64,000 nt of DNA from DASVFB01 sp963766345. GTDB lineage: Bacteria > Actinomycetota > Thermoleophilia > Gaiellales > Gaiellaceae. Numbering within the stretch: the stretch's first letter is position 1; every line of letters starts with the position of its first letter. The translations under genes and the position numbers were made by a program. Below are positions 26,831 through 36,424 of the stretch, in pieces. The stretch covers positions 496,001-560,000 of the forward strand of contig CAVXZL010000012.1 of assembly GCA_963766345.1 (NCBI GenBank), given 5' to 3'. The notes under the pieces were generated by a model. It made no database searches, was not told the DNA's origin, and saw only the letters and a program-made list of their open reading frames with translations.

Positions 26831-27546
26831 CAGGCGAGCCGGCAGACGGCGACGACCTCGGAGGCGCCGTCGAGAGCGCCGGCCTCGATCACGACGCCGT
26901 CGAGCGTCACGTCCGTCGTCGGCGCGGTGCCCGTGACGACCGCCGCGCGCCGCAGAATCGCCGACCGCCGCCGCAGGCCGAGCACGTCCAGCCGCCGGAG
27001 CGCGCGATGCCGCCGCGTCTCGAGCCGGCGCTGGCCGAAGAGCTGCACGTGCTCGAAGCTCTCGCGCAGGAGCGACGCGAAGTCGTCGGGCGCGTACTCG
27101 GTCTCGTGGAACGGGTTCTCGGGCGAGGCGCACGTCCGCTCGACGTGCGGCGTCGAGACGACGTAGACGCCGTCGGGACGCAACACGCGCGCCGCTTCGC
27201 GCACCGCCGCGCGCGGATCGCGCACGTGCTCGAGCGTCTCGAACGAGCACACAACGTCGAAGCTCGCGTCGGCGAAGTCGAGCGCAGTCACGTCCATCAC
27301 GCGAAACGACGTGCGCGGCCCCGCGTAGCGCTCCTCCGCGTACGAGACCGTCTCGGCGCTCACGTCGATGCCGACGACCCTCGCCGCGACCTCCGCGAGG
27401 TACGCGGTGCCGTACCCGACGCCGCAGCCCGCATCGAGGACGGCCGAGCCGTCGCAGTACGCGCGCGCGAAGTCGTATCGCTTGAGGTGCAGCGCGACGA
27501 TGCCTGCCGGAGTCGTGTCGGGGACGATCCGCTCGGGGTAGGCCAC
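26830..27546 (-). CDS. Class I SAM-dependent methyltransferase
   Basis: The 238-residue protein has motif I LDAGCGVGYGTAYLA at residues 37-51, VVGIDVSAETVSYA, FDVVCSFETLEHVRDP and VLRPDGVYVVSTPHVE, a complete methyltransferase 11/23-type Rossmann core. NPFHETEYAPDDFASLL near 145 is typical of glycan-cluster members. GTG 27546 is the start closest to the conserved region; the open frame upstream is antisense to the ligase gene. It is coupled to the downstream GT4 gene, so it may methylate that enzyme's sugar or cap a chain. Confidence 0.85.
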   Translation of the reverse strand: MAYPERIVPDTTPAGIVALHLKRYDFARAYCDGSAVLDAGCGVGYGTAYLAEVAARVVGIDVSAETVSYAEERYAGPRTSFRVMDVTALDFADASFDVVCSFETLEHVRDPRAAVREAARVLRPDGVYVVSTPHVERTCASPENPFHETEYAPDDFASLLRESFEHVQLFGQRRLETRRHRALRRLDVLGLRRRSAILRRAAVVTGTAPTTDVTLDGVVIEAGALDGASEVVAVCRLA

Positions 27547-27572
27547 GACGGGTCGAGGGTATCCTCGGGCCG

Positions 27573-29094
27573 ATGCCGCTGCGCCGCGCCCTCGCCGAGT
27601 GGGGTATCCCGTTCGGCATCGCTTGCATGGTCGTCGCGTTCGCGGCGGGCTCGGCGTTCTACCCGCGCCTGAAGCACTACGCGCTCGACATCCGCTGGAT
27701 CGTGCTGCTCGCGGTGTGCGGCGCGCGCCGTTTTCGACGCGGTCCGGCGTCTCTGGCCGACGCGCAGCCTGCCGCCGCGAGGCGTGCTCGCATTCAGCGC
27801 GCTCGCCGGCTCGTTCCTCGCCGTCGCGGTCGTGTCGACGGCATGGTCGGTGGCGCCGCGCCTGACGTTCGAGCGCGCGGGGACGATCGGGATCCTGTTC
27901 CTCCTCGGCGCGGCGCTCGCGACGTCGACGGCGGAGGACACCGCCGCGCGTGTGCGCCTGTTCCAGGGGCTCGCCGCCGGTGCCGTCGCCGTCGGCCTGC
28001 TCGGCGTCGGCGTGCTCGTGTTCGACTACGACGCGTCGGCGATCCAGTCGACGTCGACGAGCCCGTGGCGCTACCGCGGCTTCACGGAGAACCCGAACAC
28101 GATCGCGATTCTCGCGGGCGCGTCGCTGCCGATCCTCGCCGCGCTCGCCATCCGTGCGACAGCGCGACGCCGGCAGGCGGGCTGGCTCGCAGGCTCGCTC
28201 GTGCTGGTCGGATCGATCGTCGCGTCGGAGTCGCGCGGCGGCCTGCTCGCCGCGTGCGCCGGCACGCTCGTCGTCACCGTCTTCGGCGTGCGCGGGCTGC
28301 GGCGCCAGCTCGTCGCCGTGACCGCGCTCGTGCTCGTCTTCGGCGGCGGCCTCGCGTTGCGCCAGGCCGTGCAGCCGCCGCCGCCGACGTTCACGTCGCA
28401 GATCGCGGCGCCGCAGCCTGCCGCCGCCGGTGCAGCAGCCGCACCGACGACCGCCGACAGCCGAAGACGGCACGCCGAAGCGACGAAGCCGACGAAGAAG
28501 AAGTCCGGCGGCACGCAGCATCAGCCGAAGCCGAAGCCCGCGCCGCCGATCGTCCGGCCGAAGGTGAGGACGGCCTGCTGCCGCAGGAGCAGGACGAGAT
28601 CGGCCACCCCGCGCTGAGCAAGGCGGCGACGACGACGGTCGCGAGCGGCCGGATCGCCGCGTGGGAGGGCGCGCTCGAGCAGATCGGCGACCGGCCGATC
28701 CTCGGCTACGGCTTCGGCACCGAGCAGAAGGTCTTTCTCGACCGCTGGTACTACTTCCAGGGCGGCTCGGCCGAGAACTCGTACCTCGGCCTCCTGATGC
28801 AGGTCGGCGCCGCTCGGGCTCGCGCTCGTGCTCGCGATGGGCCTCGCGCTCGTCGTCGGCGGCTTCAGGGCGTTGCGCATCGTCGACGGCGACGACCGCA
28901 TCCTCGTCGTCGCGAGCCTCGGCGTGATCGTCGCGGCGGCGGCGATCATGCTGATCCAGTCGTACCTCTACTCGGTCGGGAACATCGCGAGCGCGACGGT
29001 GTGGATCTCGATGTTCGTGCTGTCGCCGATCGCGCTCGCACCGCGTGCCGCGCGCGCGCGGATCCGTGCCGCCGCGCGGGAGGGGATCGCGTGA
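27573..29094 (+). CDS. O-antigen polymerase/ligase-like membrane protein, three frameshifts
   Basis: The product is a polytopic protein read in pieces: MPLRRALAEWGIPFGIACMV, then from about 27725 FSALAGSFLAVAVVSTAWSV, RGFTENPNTIAILAGASLPI and SRGGLLAACAGTLVV. A charged Pro/Lys-rich loop follows, then DGLLPQEQDEIGH, ILGYGFGTEQKVFL and ENSYLGLLMQVG, and finally LALVVGGFRAL to a stop at 29094. Frame changes fall near 27720, 28565 and 28808. The large external loop with RGG and GYGFGT motifs, and ENSYL before a late helix, match the Wzy_C/O-antigen ligase family. It would polymerise or transfer glycan chains in the envelope. Confidence 0.72.
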
Positions 29095-29484
29095 CGCGGC
29101 GCGTCCTCGGCATCGGCGTCGCGGTCGTCGTGACGCTGGCGCTGCTCGTCGCCGTCGGCCGCTGGGAGGAGCACCGCGCGGCGCGCAAGGAGATGGCAGG
29201 GATGCGCAGCGTGCTCGCGGCGATCGGCGGCGACATCGACTCGCCGCGGCTGTCGGGCTACCGCTACGGGCCGCCGGACTGCCTCGCGTACCACGACAAG
29301 ACGATGCTGCTCGCGCTCCAGCTCTGCTTCGACTCCGAGGGACGCCTCATCCAGTGCGTCGACCGGCGGCGCGGAGCAGCCGCGCTACTCGAGCCTCGAG
29401 TACGAGCCGTCACTGAGCACGATCCGCTTCCCACGTGCAAGGATCGACAAGCTGCTGCAGCTCGCAGCCTCGGCGACCGGTTAG
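29091..29484 (+). CDS. Small membrane-anchored protein of unknown function, one frameshift
   Basis: GTG 29091 overlaps the stop of the ligase-like gene (GTGA). The product starts with a signal-anchor helix (VLGIGVAVVVTLALLVAVG) and continues EEHRAARKEMAGMRSVLAAI and LAYHDKTMLLALQLCFDSEG. Near 29365 one base is missing; the other frame continues QPRYSSLEYEPSLSTIRFPR and ends with TAG at 29482-29484, giving about 130 residues. I recognise no family. Coupling to the ligase-like gene suggests an accessory envelope role, which is inference only. Confidence 0.55.
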
Positions 29485-29716
29485 CGGGCCGCTAATTTGC
29501 GCGCCTGGGCAACAGCAGCGCCCGACACCGAAAGCGACCGTCGCGAACGGCGGCGCCGCTACTCGTCGCACGACCTCGATGTACTGAGCAATAGCCGGAT
29601 TCGGCGGCGGGTTCTGCGAGGCCGACGCCGTCTAAGCGTCTACGAGGAGCATCGGGAACACGGCAGACCGGAGGATCGCTTTCGCCATAGTCCGCGCGCG
29701 TACGGTAACAGCCTCG

Positions 29717-30274
29717 ATGGCCGCGCACCAAGAGACGGTGGACGTGCGCGCAACTCGGGTACGCGCGCGCTCGCGGTGCCGCAGCGGCTGGTCGGCGTGC
29801 TCGCGGGAGCCCTCACGTTCTGGCTGGCATACGAGAACGGAAGCTACGCCGAGCCGACACGTCACGAGATCGCGATGCAGTGTGGCGGGGAGTCATCGTC
29901 GCGGTGGTCGCCTGAGTTGCGAGACCATGTGCGCTCGTGACGACGGTCGCCGTCGCCGCAGGGCTTGCAGCGCTCGCCTTCTGGACGCTCGCGTCGACCG
30001 TGTGGGCGTCCGACGCCGCGCCGGCCTTCTCGAGGTTCGACGTGTCTCGCTCTGCCTGGGCGTCTTCGCGCTCTGCTCCCTCCTCATCCGGCGCCGCGAT
30101 CTGTTCGCGTGGTGCGACCGCATCGCATTCGGCATCGTCGCCGTCGCCGTCGCCGTGCTCGCGCTTGTCAGCTGGCTCTTTCCCGACACGACCCGCTTCC
30201 GCGTCTTCGAGCACGACTTCCGCGCGCAGAAGACCGGCTGGATCCGCGCTCGCCTCGCAGGGGGAGACGCGTAG
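29717..30274 (+). pseudogene. Truncated, frameshifted second O-antigen ligase-like gene
   Basis: Pieces in three frames rebuild the first third of an O-antigen ligase-like protein: MAAHQETVDV, VPQRLVGVLAGALTFWLAYE, VAAGLAALAFWTLASTVWAS, LCLGVFALCSLLIRR and ALVSWLFPDTTRFRVFEHDF. The order and hydrophobic pattern are those of the N-terminal helices of the family, but frame changes fall near 29785, 29890 and 30040. Sequence after 30274 does not continue the protein. Loss of the C-terminal two thirds makes this a true remnant, unlike nearby genes that can be repaired by single-base corrections. Confidence 0.5.
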
Positions 30275-30366
30275 CTGCGGGTCTCGCTGATGCCCGATCG
30301 GGACCTTTCTTCAACCCATTTGGCCTGCCGAGTCTGCTGGAACGAAGAAGAAGTAAGACTTCCCGC

Positions 30367-31815
30367 GTGGCGAACCCGAGCCCCCCGGTGAGTCGCCGCA
30401 TAGGGCTCGCGCTCGGCCTCCTCACGCTCGCCACGGTGTTGCGCGGGATCGTGTGGATCGGCCTGCTGCCGCCGTGGCAAGGCCCCGACGAGCCGTCGCA
30501 CTACGCGTTCGTCGAACGGCTCGCCAACTGGTCATATCCTAATAAGGGGGACCCGCGCGACCACGCGTCGGCGGCGCTCGAGGCGTCAATCGAGCATTCG
30601 GCGTTCAGCTACTTCCTCGTTCATGACGAGAGGAGGCCGTTCACGGTCGGCCTTCGCCGGGAGCTTCCGCCGGAGCCGCCGGGGCTGTCGCAGTCGGCGC
30701 CGGGGTCGCTGACGACGGACAACTACCCGCCGCTGTACTACGCGGCCCTCGTCCCGTTCTTTCGGCTCCCCGGTCTGCACACGGCCACGAGCAGGCTCTA
30801 TGCGCTCCGTTTTGGCTCCGCGATCCTCGGCGGAGTGCTCGTGGTACTCACGTTCTTCCTGATCCGCGAGCTCGTGCCGGACGACGTCGTCGCGCTCGCA
30901 GGCGCCGCACTCATCGGCCTGCCGCCGATGATGTCGCAGGCCTCTGCGATCTGCAATCCGGACATCGGGCTGGCGGTCGCGTGCACCGGGCTCGCGCTAG
31001 CGGCGCTCCGCGTCGCGCGACGAGGCGTCACCGCGCGGCGCGTGATGGCCGTAGCCGTGCTTGCGGCCGCCGCCGCTCTCACGAAGCCGTTCGGAATCGT
31101 CGCCGCCGCCTCGCTCGGTATCCCGCTGCTCGCCGTTCCGCTCCTGTCGCGGCGTACCCACAGACCGCTGCTCGCCACGGCCGTCGTCGCGATCGCCGGC
31201 GCCGCAGGCGTGTTGCTCGTCGGCCTCGAGCGGTACGGACTCCTCGTGGCGACGAACGTCCGCTTCTTCGTGGACTACCTGTGGCAGTTCTACCTGCCGC
31301 GCCTGCCGGGGAGGAGCGACGTGTTCCCGTCCGGGTTTCCGCTCACCGATCCCGTGCCGGCATGGTCGATCTGGGGCGCCACGGGCGTCGGCTCGTTCGG
31401 CTGGCTCTCCGCGCGCCTGAGGATCCAGTTCGTCGAGCTCGGCGTGCTGACGATCGCTTCGGCGATCGTGATGGCCGTGGTCGCGTGTGTTCTTGGCCGC
31501 CGTTCGAGCCCGCGCTGGAACGGCGTCTTCGTCGGCTCGTGCGCGGTCGCCGTCCTGGTGTACGTCGTCGGGCTGCACGTCGCCGAGGCGATCAACATGC
31601 TGCAGGCACGCGGCAGCGCGCAGCCGCTGCAGGGACGGATCCTCCAGGGCCGCTACCTGATTCCGGCAGCGCCGCTCGCGCTCACAGCCGTCATCGCGGC
31701 CGTGCACGCTTGGTCGCGGCGCGCCACCGTCGCGATGCTGGCCGTTCTGCTCGTCGTCTGGTTCGGGATCTCCATCGCAGCCGTCAACACGGTGCTCGCT
31801 TTCTATGCGACGTAA
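30367..31815 (+). CDS. DUF2142-type polytopic membrane protein
   Basis: The 482-residue protein has about ten helices. After the first helix it shows LLPPWQGPDEPSHYAFVERL near residue 35, the hallmark of the DUF2142 family, followed by an external loop ending TTDNYPPLYYA, then PPMMSQASAICNPD and LQGRILQGRYLIPAAPLAL. DUF2142 proteins are GT-C-like and common in polysaccharide clusters; the aspartate in PDEPSH may be catalytic, by analogy. GTG 30367 is the first start after a stop-rich stretch. The gene lies downstream of the ligase remnant and overlaps the next gene by 11 bases. Confidence 0.83.
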   Translation: MANPSPPVSRRIGLALGLLTLATVLRGIVWIGLLPPWQGPDEPSHYAFVERLANWSYPNKGDPRDHASAALEASIEHSAFSYFLVHDERRPFTVGLRRELPPEPPGLSQSAPGSLTTDNYPPLYYAALVPFFRLPGLHTATSRLYALRFGSAILGGVLVVLTFFLIRELVPDDVVALAGAALIGLPPMMSQASAICNPDIGLAVACTGLALAALRVARRGVTARRVMAVAVLAAAAALTKPFGIVAAASLGIPLLAVPLLSRRTHRPLLATAVVAIAGAAGVLLVGLERYGLLVATNVRFFVDYLWQFYLPRLPGRSDVFPSGFPLTDPVPAWSIWGATGVGSFGWLSARLRIQFVELGVLTIASAIVMAVVACVLGRRSSPRWNGVFVGSCAVAVLVYVVGLHVAEAINMLQARGSAQPLQGRILQGRYLIPAAPLALTAVIAAVHAWSRRATVAMLAVLLVVWFGISIAAVNTVLAFYAT

Positions 31816-32455
31816 TTCAAGCGCAGCCGCCGTGGCCGTGGCCGTGATCGCGTTCGCGGCTCTCGCCGTGTCGGCGCTGCTCGTCTGGCGGGCGCTTCCG
31901 CCGGCGACGGATTCGCGCGTCGTCGTCTCGGAGTCCGGAACACGGATGCCGGTCGCCCTCCCCGCTCGCGGAGCGCGGCGCCGGACGGTCGAGACGCCAC
32001 GCTTTCCCAACCTGCGCGACGCGCAGGTGGACGTCGAGGTCGCAACGTACGGGCGGCTTCCGTCGCAGACGGTGGTGCTCGAGCTCGAGGGGGCCGACGG
32101 CGAGCGTCTTCGGTCTTGCCGGATCGCGCCCTCGGAGTACACGGACAACGGGACGGTCGCGTGTCCCGTCGACCGGCCGGATCGCGTGCGGCGAGTCCGC
32201 GTCGCGGTTGGAGGATCGGCGCCGTTCGCGGTGTACGCGGTCAGCGAAGGTGGAAAGCTCGTCACCGGCTCGCTCGTCCAGCGGCATCGTTACTCGGGCC
32301 TCGGCGCGCGCCTGGCAGCCCTGCGTGAGCGGGTCGGCGTGACGAGGCCGGCGCTCGCGTCGCCGATCGTCCTGCTCGTCTGCCTTACGGCGAGCATCGC
32401 GCTGCTCGGTACCGGGCTGCTCCTCGCCGCCGGGCGAGCACGAGCGCATGGCTAG
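31805..32455 (+). CDS. Protein with two terminal membrane helices, unknown function
   Basis: The 216-residue protein has an N-terminal helix (AVAVIAFAALAVSALLVWRA) and a C-terminal helix (PIVLLVCLTASIALLGTGLL). Between them lies an external beta-rich domain (VDVEVATYGRLPSQTVVLEL, RRVRVAVGGSAPFAVYAVSE). I recognise no family. It overlaps the DUF2142 gene by 11 bases and the fusion gene by 8, so the three are probably one transcript. A partner role for the DUF2142 protein is a reasonable inference. Confidence 0.65.
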   Translation: MRRNSSAAAVAVAVIAFAALAVSALLVWRALPPATDSRVVVSESGTRMPVALPARGARRRTVETPRFPNLRDAQVDVEVATYGRLPSQTVVLELEGADGERLRSCRIAPSEYTDNGTVACPVDRPDRVRRVRVAVGGSAPFAVYAVSEGGKLVTGSLVQRHRYSGLGARLAALRERVGVTRPALASPIVLLVCLTASIALLGTGLLLAAGRARAHG

Positions 32456-34994
32456 GGTCCGCAGGATCGTGGACGTCGCGACCGGCACAGGGGACGCTCG
32501 GCACGACCGGCGCGCCCGCGCGCTCGCAGACCACTACGACGAGTCCTACTACGCGCGGTACGGAGGCGCGCCGTACCGCTGGGGCGAACGCGTGTGGCAC
32601 GACTTCTTCGGCCGCGTCGCCGACGCGATCGTGGCCGAGCTACGGCCGAAGAGCGTCCTCGACGCCGGCTGCGGGATCGGCTTCCTCGTCGGGGCGCTTC
32701 GCGACCGCGGCGTCGAAGCGTACGGACTCGACCTGTCCGAGTACGCGATCTCACAGGTGCCGGACGAGATTCGGCCGTACTGCCGCCTCGCCTCGGTCAC
32801 CGAGGAGCTCGAGCGAGACTACGACCTGATCGTGTGCCTCGAGGTGCTCGAGCACCTGCCTCCCGACCTGGGCGAGCGCGCGATCGAGAACCTCGCGCGG
32901 CACGCCGAGCAGATCCTCTTCTCGTCCACGTCGACGGACTTCTCCGACGCGTCCCATCTGGGCATCAGGCCGATCGAGGACTGGATCGACCTCTTCGGAC
33001 GGCACGGCTTCTTCCGGAACGTCGACGTCGACGCCGGGTTCGTCGCTCCGCACGCGGTGCCGTTCGCGCGCTCGGACAAGGCGGCCGGCTCCGTGGCGCG
33101 CGACTACGAGCGCTGGCACTGGAGCGAGCACGAGGAGCTGACGCGCCTGCGAGAAGAGGCCGAGGAGCTTCAACGGCTGCGCGAGGCGGCGGCACGCGGA
33201 CAGGACGAGGCCGAGCAGATGGCGGAGGAACGCGACTGGTGGCGCGACGAGGCGCAGGTCGCGGCGGCCGAGCTCGCGGAATGGGAGGCGTTCCGCGGAC
33301 GAAGCGGCTACCGCATCTTCCTCCGGCTCGCGAACCTCCGGCTGCTGCTCGCGCCGCGCGGCACCATGCGCGACCGCGTCGTGCGCCGGTCGCTGCGCCG
33401 GGTGGCCGATCTCGCCGATGTCCGAAGCACCGGTCGTGCGCGATCGGGACCGGCGGCTCTTCGTGCCGTGCTCTTCGTCTCGGCCTGTCCGGGCGACGCG
33501 AGGCGGTATCGCTGCTTCCACCAGGCTGACCAGCTCGCGCTCGAGGGAGCGACGGTCGACATTGCCGACCACGCGGAGGTCGACCTCGAAGAGGTGCTCG
33601 ACCGCTACGGCGCGTTCGTCCTGCACCGGGTGCCGTGGGGACGCGACGTACGCCGCTTCATCGAGGAAGCGAGCCTGCGGCAGAAGGCGGTGCTCTTCGA
33701 CACCGACGACCTCGAGTTCGATCCGGAGGCGCGGAAGCACGTAGCGGCACTCGCCGAGCTCGACGAGGAGGAGCAGCGGCGTCACGTCCAGGCCTTCCGG
33801 CGGTTCCAGCGCACGCTGCGCGCCTGCGACGGTGTGACCGTCAGCACCGAGCCGCTGCGCGCTGCTGCTTCACGATTCCACGAGCGGGTCGAGGTCACGT
33901 ACAACGCGGCGAGCGACGAGATGACCCGGCAGGCGGACGCCGCGGTCGCGGCGCACGCCCGGCGCGAGTCCGGCGATGCGATCACGATCGGCTACTTCAG
34001 CGGCACGCACACGCACAACGTGGACTTCCTGGAGGTCGCTGACGCGATCCTGTGGGCGCTCGAGACATACGCCAACGTCGCCTTCCTCGTTGTCGGGCAA
34101 CTGAAGCTCGACCCCCGCTTCGACGCGTACGGCGAGCGTGTCAGGCGACTGCCGCTGCAGCCGTGGCAGAGCCTTCCCGAGCTGCTCGTGCAGACGGACG
34201 TCAACCTGGCGCCGCTCCAGCCCGACAACCCCTTCACCGACTCCAAGAGCTGCATCAAGTACGTCGAGGCCGGGCTCGTGGGGACGCCGACGATCGCCAG
34301 CCCTCGCAGCGATTTCGCCCGCGCGATCGAGCACGGGCGGAACGGCCTCCTCGCCGAGTCGCCCGACGAATGGCGGAACGCGATCCGGGCGCTCGTCGAG
34401 TCGCCCACGCGCCGGCGTGCGCTCGGCCGCCAAGCCTTCGAGGACGTGCGCCGCAACCACACCGTCCGTGCGCGCTCGCGGCGGCTTCGCGAAACGATCG
34501 CCGGGCTCGTGCGGCCGGACGGTCGCGCCGCGCTCGCCGTCAACTGGGTCTTGCGTCCGGCGAACTGGGACGAGGAGCAGGCGATCGTTCGGCTCGCGGA
34601 CGACCTCGCCGCCCGCGGCCATACGGTGCGCATCTACGCAGAACAGGGCGCGACGCCGCCAACCGCGGTCAACGCCGAGCTGCACACGACAGGCCACGAC
34701 GCGCTCGCGCCCGCGGACGCGACGATCGCCACGGACGCGCGCACCGCGCGCGTCGTCGACGCACACACCCGCTCCCTCTTCAAGCTCCTCTTCGTCCAGG
34801 CAGTGGAGGGAGCGTCGGCAGCGGACGCGTACGCGCTCCCGCTGCGACACGTCTGCAGTAGCGCCGCGCTCGCGGAGGAGCTCGCCGCCCAGACCGGCAA
34901 GAACGCTGACGCAATCGAAGTCGCCGACGCAGAACAGCTCGAGCGGGTGCTGCGCGACACCTGCTTCGTGCGCCTCCGCGCTCGCGCCTCATAG
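32448..34994 (+). CDS. Methyltransferase-glycosyltransferase fusion protein
   Basis: The 848-residue protein has several modules. Residues 1-210 are a class I methyltransferase with LDAGCGIGFLVGAL at 71-84 and CLEVLEHLPPDLGE. Residues 225-275 are a charged coiled coil (HEELTRLREEAEELQRLRE). Residues 335-680 are a GT-B domain with RRYRCFHQADQLAL, LFDTDDLEFDPE, IGYFSGTHTHNVDFLEV and SCIKYVEAGLVGTPTIASPR. Residues 690-845 look like an extra N-terminal GT half (NWVLRPANWDEEQAIVRLAD). It may both add and methylate a sugar, for example as a chain-capping enzyme. Its end overlaps the convergent methyltransferase by six bases. Confidence 0.85.
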   Translation: MARVRRIVDVATGTGDARHDRRARALADHYDESYYARYGGAPYRWGERVWHDFFGRVADAIVAELRPKSVLDAGCGIGFLVGALRDRGVEAYGLDLSEYAISQVPDEIRPYCRLASVTEELERDYDLIVCLEVLEHLPPDLGERAIENLARHAEQILFSSTSTDFSDASHLGIRPIEDWIDLFGRHGFFRNVDVDAGFVAPHAVPFARSDKAAGSVARDYERWHWSEHEELTRLREEAEELQRLREAAARGQDEAEQMAEERDWWRDEAQVAAAELAEWEAFRGRSGYRIFLRLANLRLLLAPRGTMRDRVVRRSLRRVADLADVRSTGRARSGPAALRAVLFVSACPGDARRYRCFHQADQLALEGATVDIADHAEVDLEEVLDRYGAFVLHRVPWGRDVRRFIEEASLRQKAVLFDTDDLEFDPEARKHVAALAELDEEEQRRHVQAFRRFQRTLRACDGVTVSTEPLRAAASRFHERVEVTYNAASDEMTRQADAAVAAHARRESGDAITIGYFSGTHTHNVDFLEVADAILWALETYANVAFLVVGQLKLDPRFDAYGERVRRLPLQPWQSLPELLVQTDVNLAPLQPDNPFTDSKSCIKYVEAGLVGTPTIASPRSDFARAIEHGRNGLLAESPDEWRNAIRALVESPTRRRALGRQAFEDVRRNHTVRARSRRLRETIAGLVRPDGRAALAVNWVLRPANWDEEQAIVRLADDLAARGHTVRIYAEQGATPPTAVNAELHTTGHDALAPADATIATDARTARVVDAHTRSLFKLLFVQAVEGASAADAYALPLRHVCSSAALAEELAAQTGKNADAIEVADAEQLERVLRDTCFVRLRARAS

Positions 34995-35675
34995 CCGCTC
35001 GACCAGAAAGAGCGACTCGACCTTTCCGTCGGAGGCCGACTCGACGATCCGAACCGGCAGCCCGTGCCGCTTTGCAAGCTCGACGAGCTGCGCATGGAAC
35101 GTCTCGTACGTCCAGACGTGGAAGTGGGTGTCGTAGCTGTCGCGCAGGATCTCCCATGCACGCTGCACCGCCTCCTCGGGCGAGAGGTCGTCGTGCATGC
35201 TGAGCTCGCACTCGGCGATGTGGAAGAGGTCCGAGAGCCGCTTCAGCTCGGTCCCGTCGTTCGCCTGATCCCAGAGCAGGTGCTCGAGCGTCGTGATCGG
35301 CCGTCCGCGGTCGAACGTGAAGCGCGCGTCCGGCACGACGCAGACGATCGCGGCTCCCGGCGCGAGGACGCGACACCAGGTGTGCAGCGCCTTGATCGGA
35401 TTGTCGAGGTGCTCGATCACGTGGCTCGCGACGAGGAAGTCGAACCGCGAGTCCTCGATGCCGTCGAGCGTCTGCGCATCGCAGACGAAGTCCGGCCGAC
35501 CGATCGCGTCCGGTGCGATGTCGGGGTTCCGGTCGACGAGCGTCTCGAAATCGAACTTGTCCGCCGCGAGCGCGTGCGCGTTCGCGTTCGCGAGGAGCGG
35601 AAACGGATTGTGGAGCGGGCCGAGCTCAAGCCCCTCGCCGCTCAGCCGTACGGCAAACTGCTCGCGGAGGTTCAC
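34989..35675 (-). CDS. SAM-dependent methyltransferase
   Basis: The 228-residue protein has GEGLELGPLHNPFP near residue 13, which takes the place of the usual glycine-rich motif I. DFLVASHVIEHLDNPIKALH near 78 and VLAPGAAIVCVVPDARFTFD follow. HFHVWTYETFHAQLVELAKR near the C-terminus is typical of methyltransferases in polysaccharide clusters. GTG 35675 starts four bases before the ABC ATPase stop at 35680-35682 is reached in the other frame, so the two genes are practically continuous. It ends against the convergent fusion gene. Confidence 0.82.
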   Translation of the reverse strand: MNLREQFAVRLSGEGLELGPLHNPFPLLANANAHALAADKFDFETLVDRNPDIAPDAIGRPDFVCDAQTLDGIEDSRFDFLVASHVIEHLDNPIKALHTWCRVLAPGAAIVCVVPDARFTFDRGRPITTLEHLLWDQANDGTELKRLSDLFHIAECELSMHDDLSPEEAVQRAWEILRDSYDTHFHVWTYETFHAQLVELAKRHGLPVRIVESASDGKVESLFLVERL

Positions 35676-35679
35676 CGGC

Positions 35680-36424
35680 TCAGGCGCCGACGCTGTCGTA
35701 GTGCTCGTAGCGCTCGACGACCTCGTCCGCGGGTCCGAGCGCCACCGGACGTCCGTTCTCGAGCAGGAGCGCCCGGTCGCAGTAGCTCGAGACCGCGCCG
35801 AGGTCGTGGCTGACGAACAGGATCGTCTTGCCCTCGTCGCGGAAGCGCTCGAACGTCGCGAAGCACTTCTCCTGGAACGACTGGTCGCCGACGGCGAGCA
35901 CCTCGTCGAGCACGAGCACGTCGAACGGCACCTGGATCGCGATCGAGAACGCGAGACGAACCTGCATCCCGGACGAGTAGTTCTTCAGCTTCTGGTCGAC
36001 GAACCGCTCGAGCTCGGCGAAGCGCGAGGATCTCGTCGAAGCGCTCGTCCAGCTCCTTGCGCGTCAGCCCGAGGAGCGTGCCGTTGATGCGGATGTTGTC
36101 GCGCGCGTTCAGGTCCGGATGGAAGCCGACGCCGAGCTCGATGAACGGCGACAGCCGTCCGGCGACGCGACCGAGCCGGAGTCCGCGCGGTAGATGCCGG
36201 CGAAGATCTTCAGCAGCGTGCTCTTGCCGCTTCCGTTCGGCCCGATGACGCCGAAGCACTCGCCCTGCTCGATCGTGAACGCTCACGTCCTGCAGCGCCT
36301 GGTTCAGCTCGTAGTCCATCTTCCGCAGCGGGTGCAGGAAGACTCCTTGATCGACGTCTGCCGCTGGTGCGGCAGCCGGAAGGCCTTCGAGACGCCGCTC
36401 GACGCTCGATCGCGTTCGCGTCAT
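35680..36424 (-). CDS. ABC-2 polysaccharide exporter ATPase (second system), frameshifted
   Basis: From ATG 36424 the protein reads MTRTRSSVERRLEG and KMDYELNQALQDVS. After a shift near 36283 it shows Walker A GECFGVIGPNGSGKSTLLKI. After another near 36170 comes RLSPFIELGVGFHPDLNARD. After a third near 36022 come YSSGMQVRLAFSIAI, VLVLDEVLAVGDQSF and ILFVSHDLGAVSSY, to a TGA at 35680. Repaired, it has about 248 residues and stops right after the nucleotide-binding domain, so it lacks the C-terminal glycan-binding domain of the two ATPases at 13.6-16 kb. It pairs with the permease upstream. Confidence 0.8.

Noticed and set aside
29485..29716. Gene between the small anchored protein and the ligase remnant
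   Set aside because: The only open frame is Arg/Ser-rich without a plausible start or domain, and nothing else stands out in this stretch.
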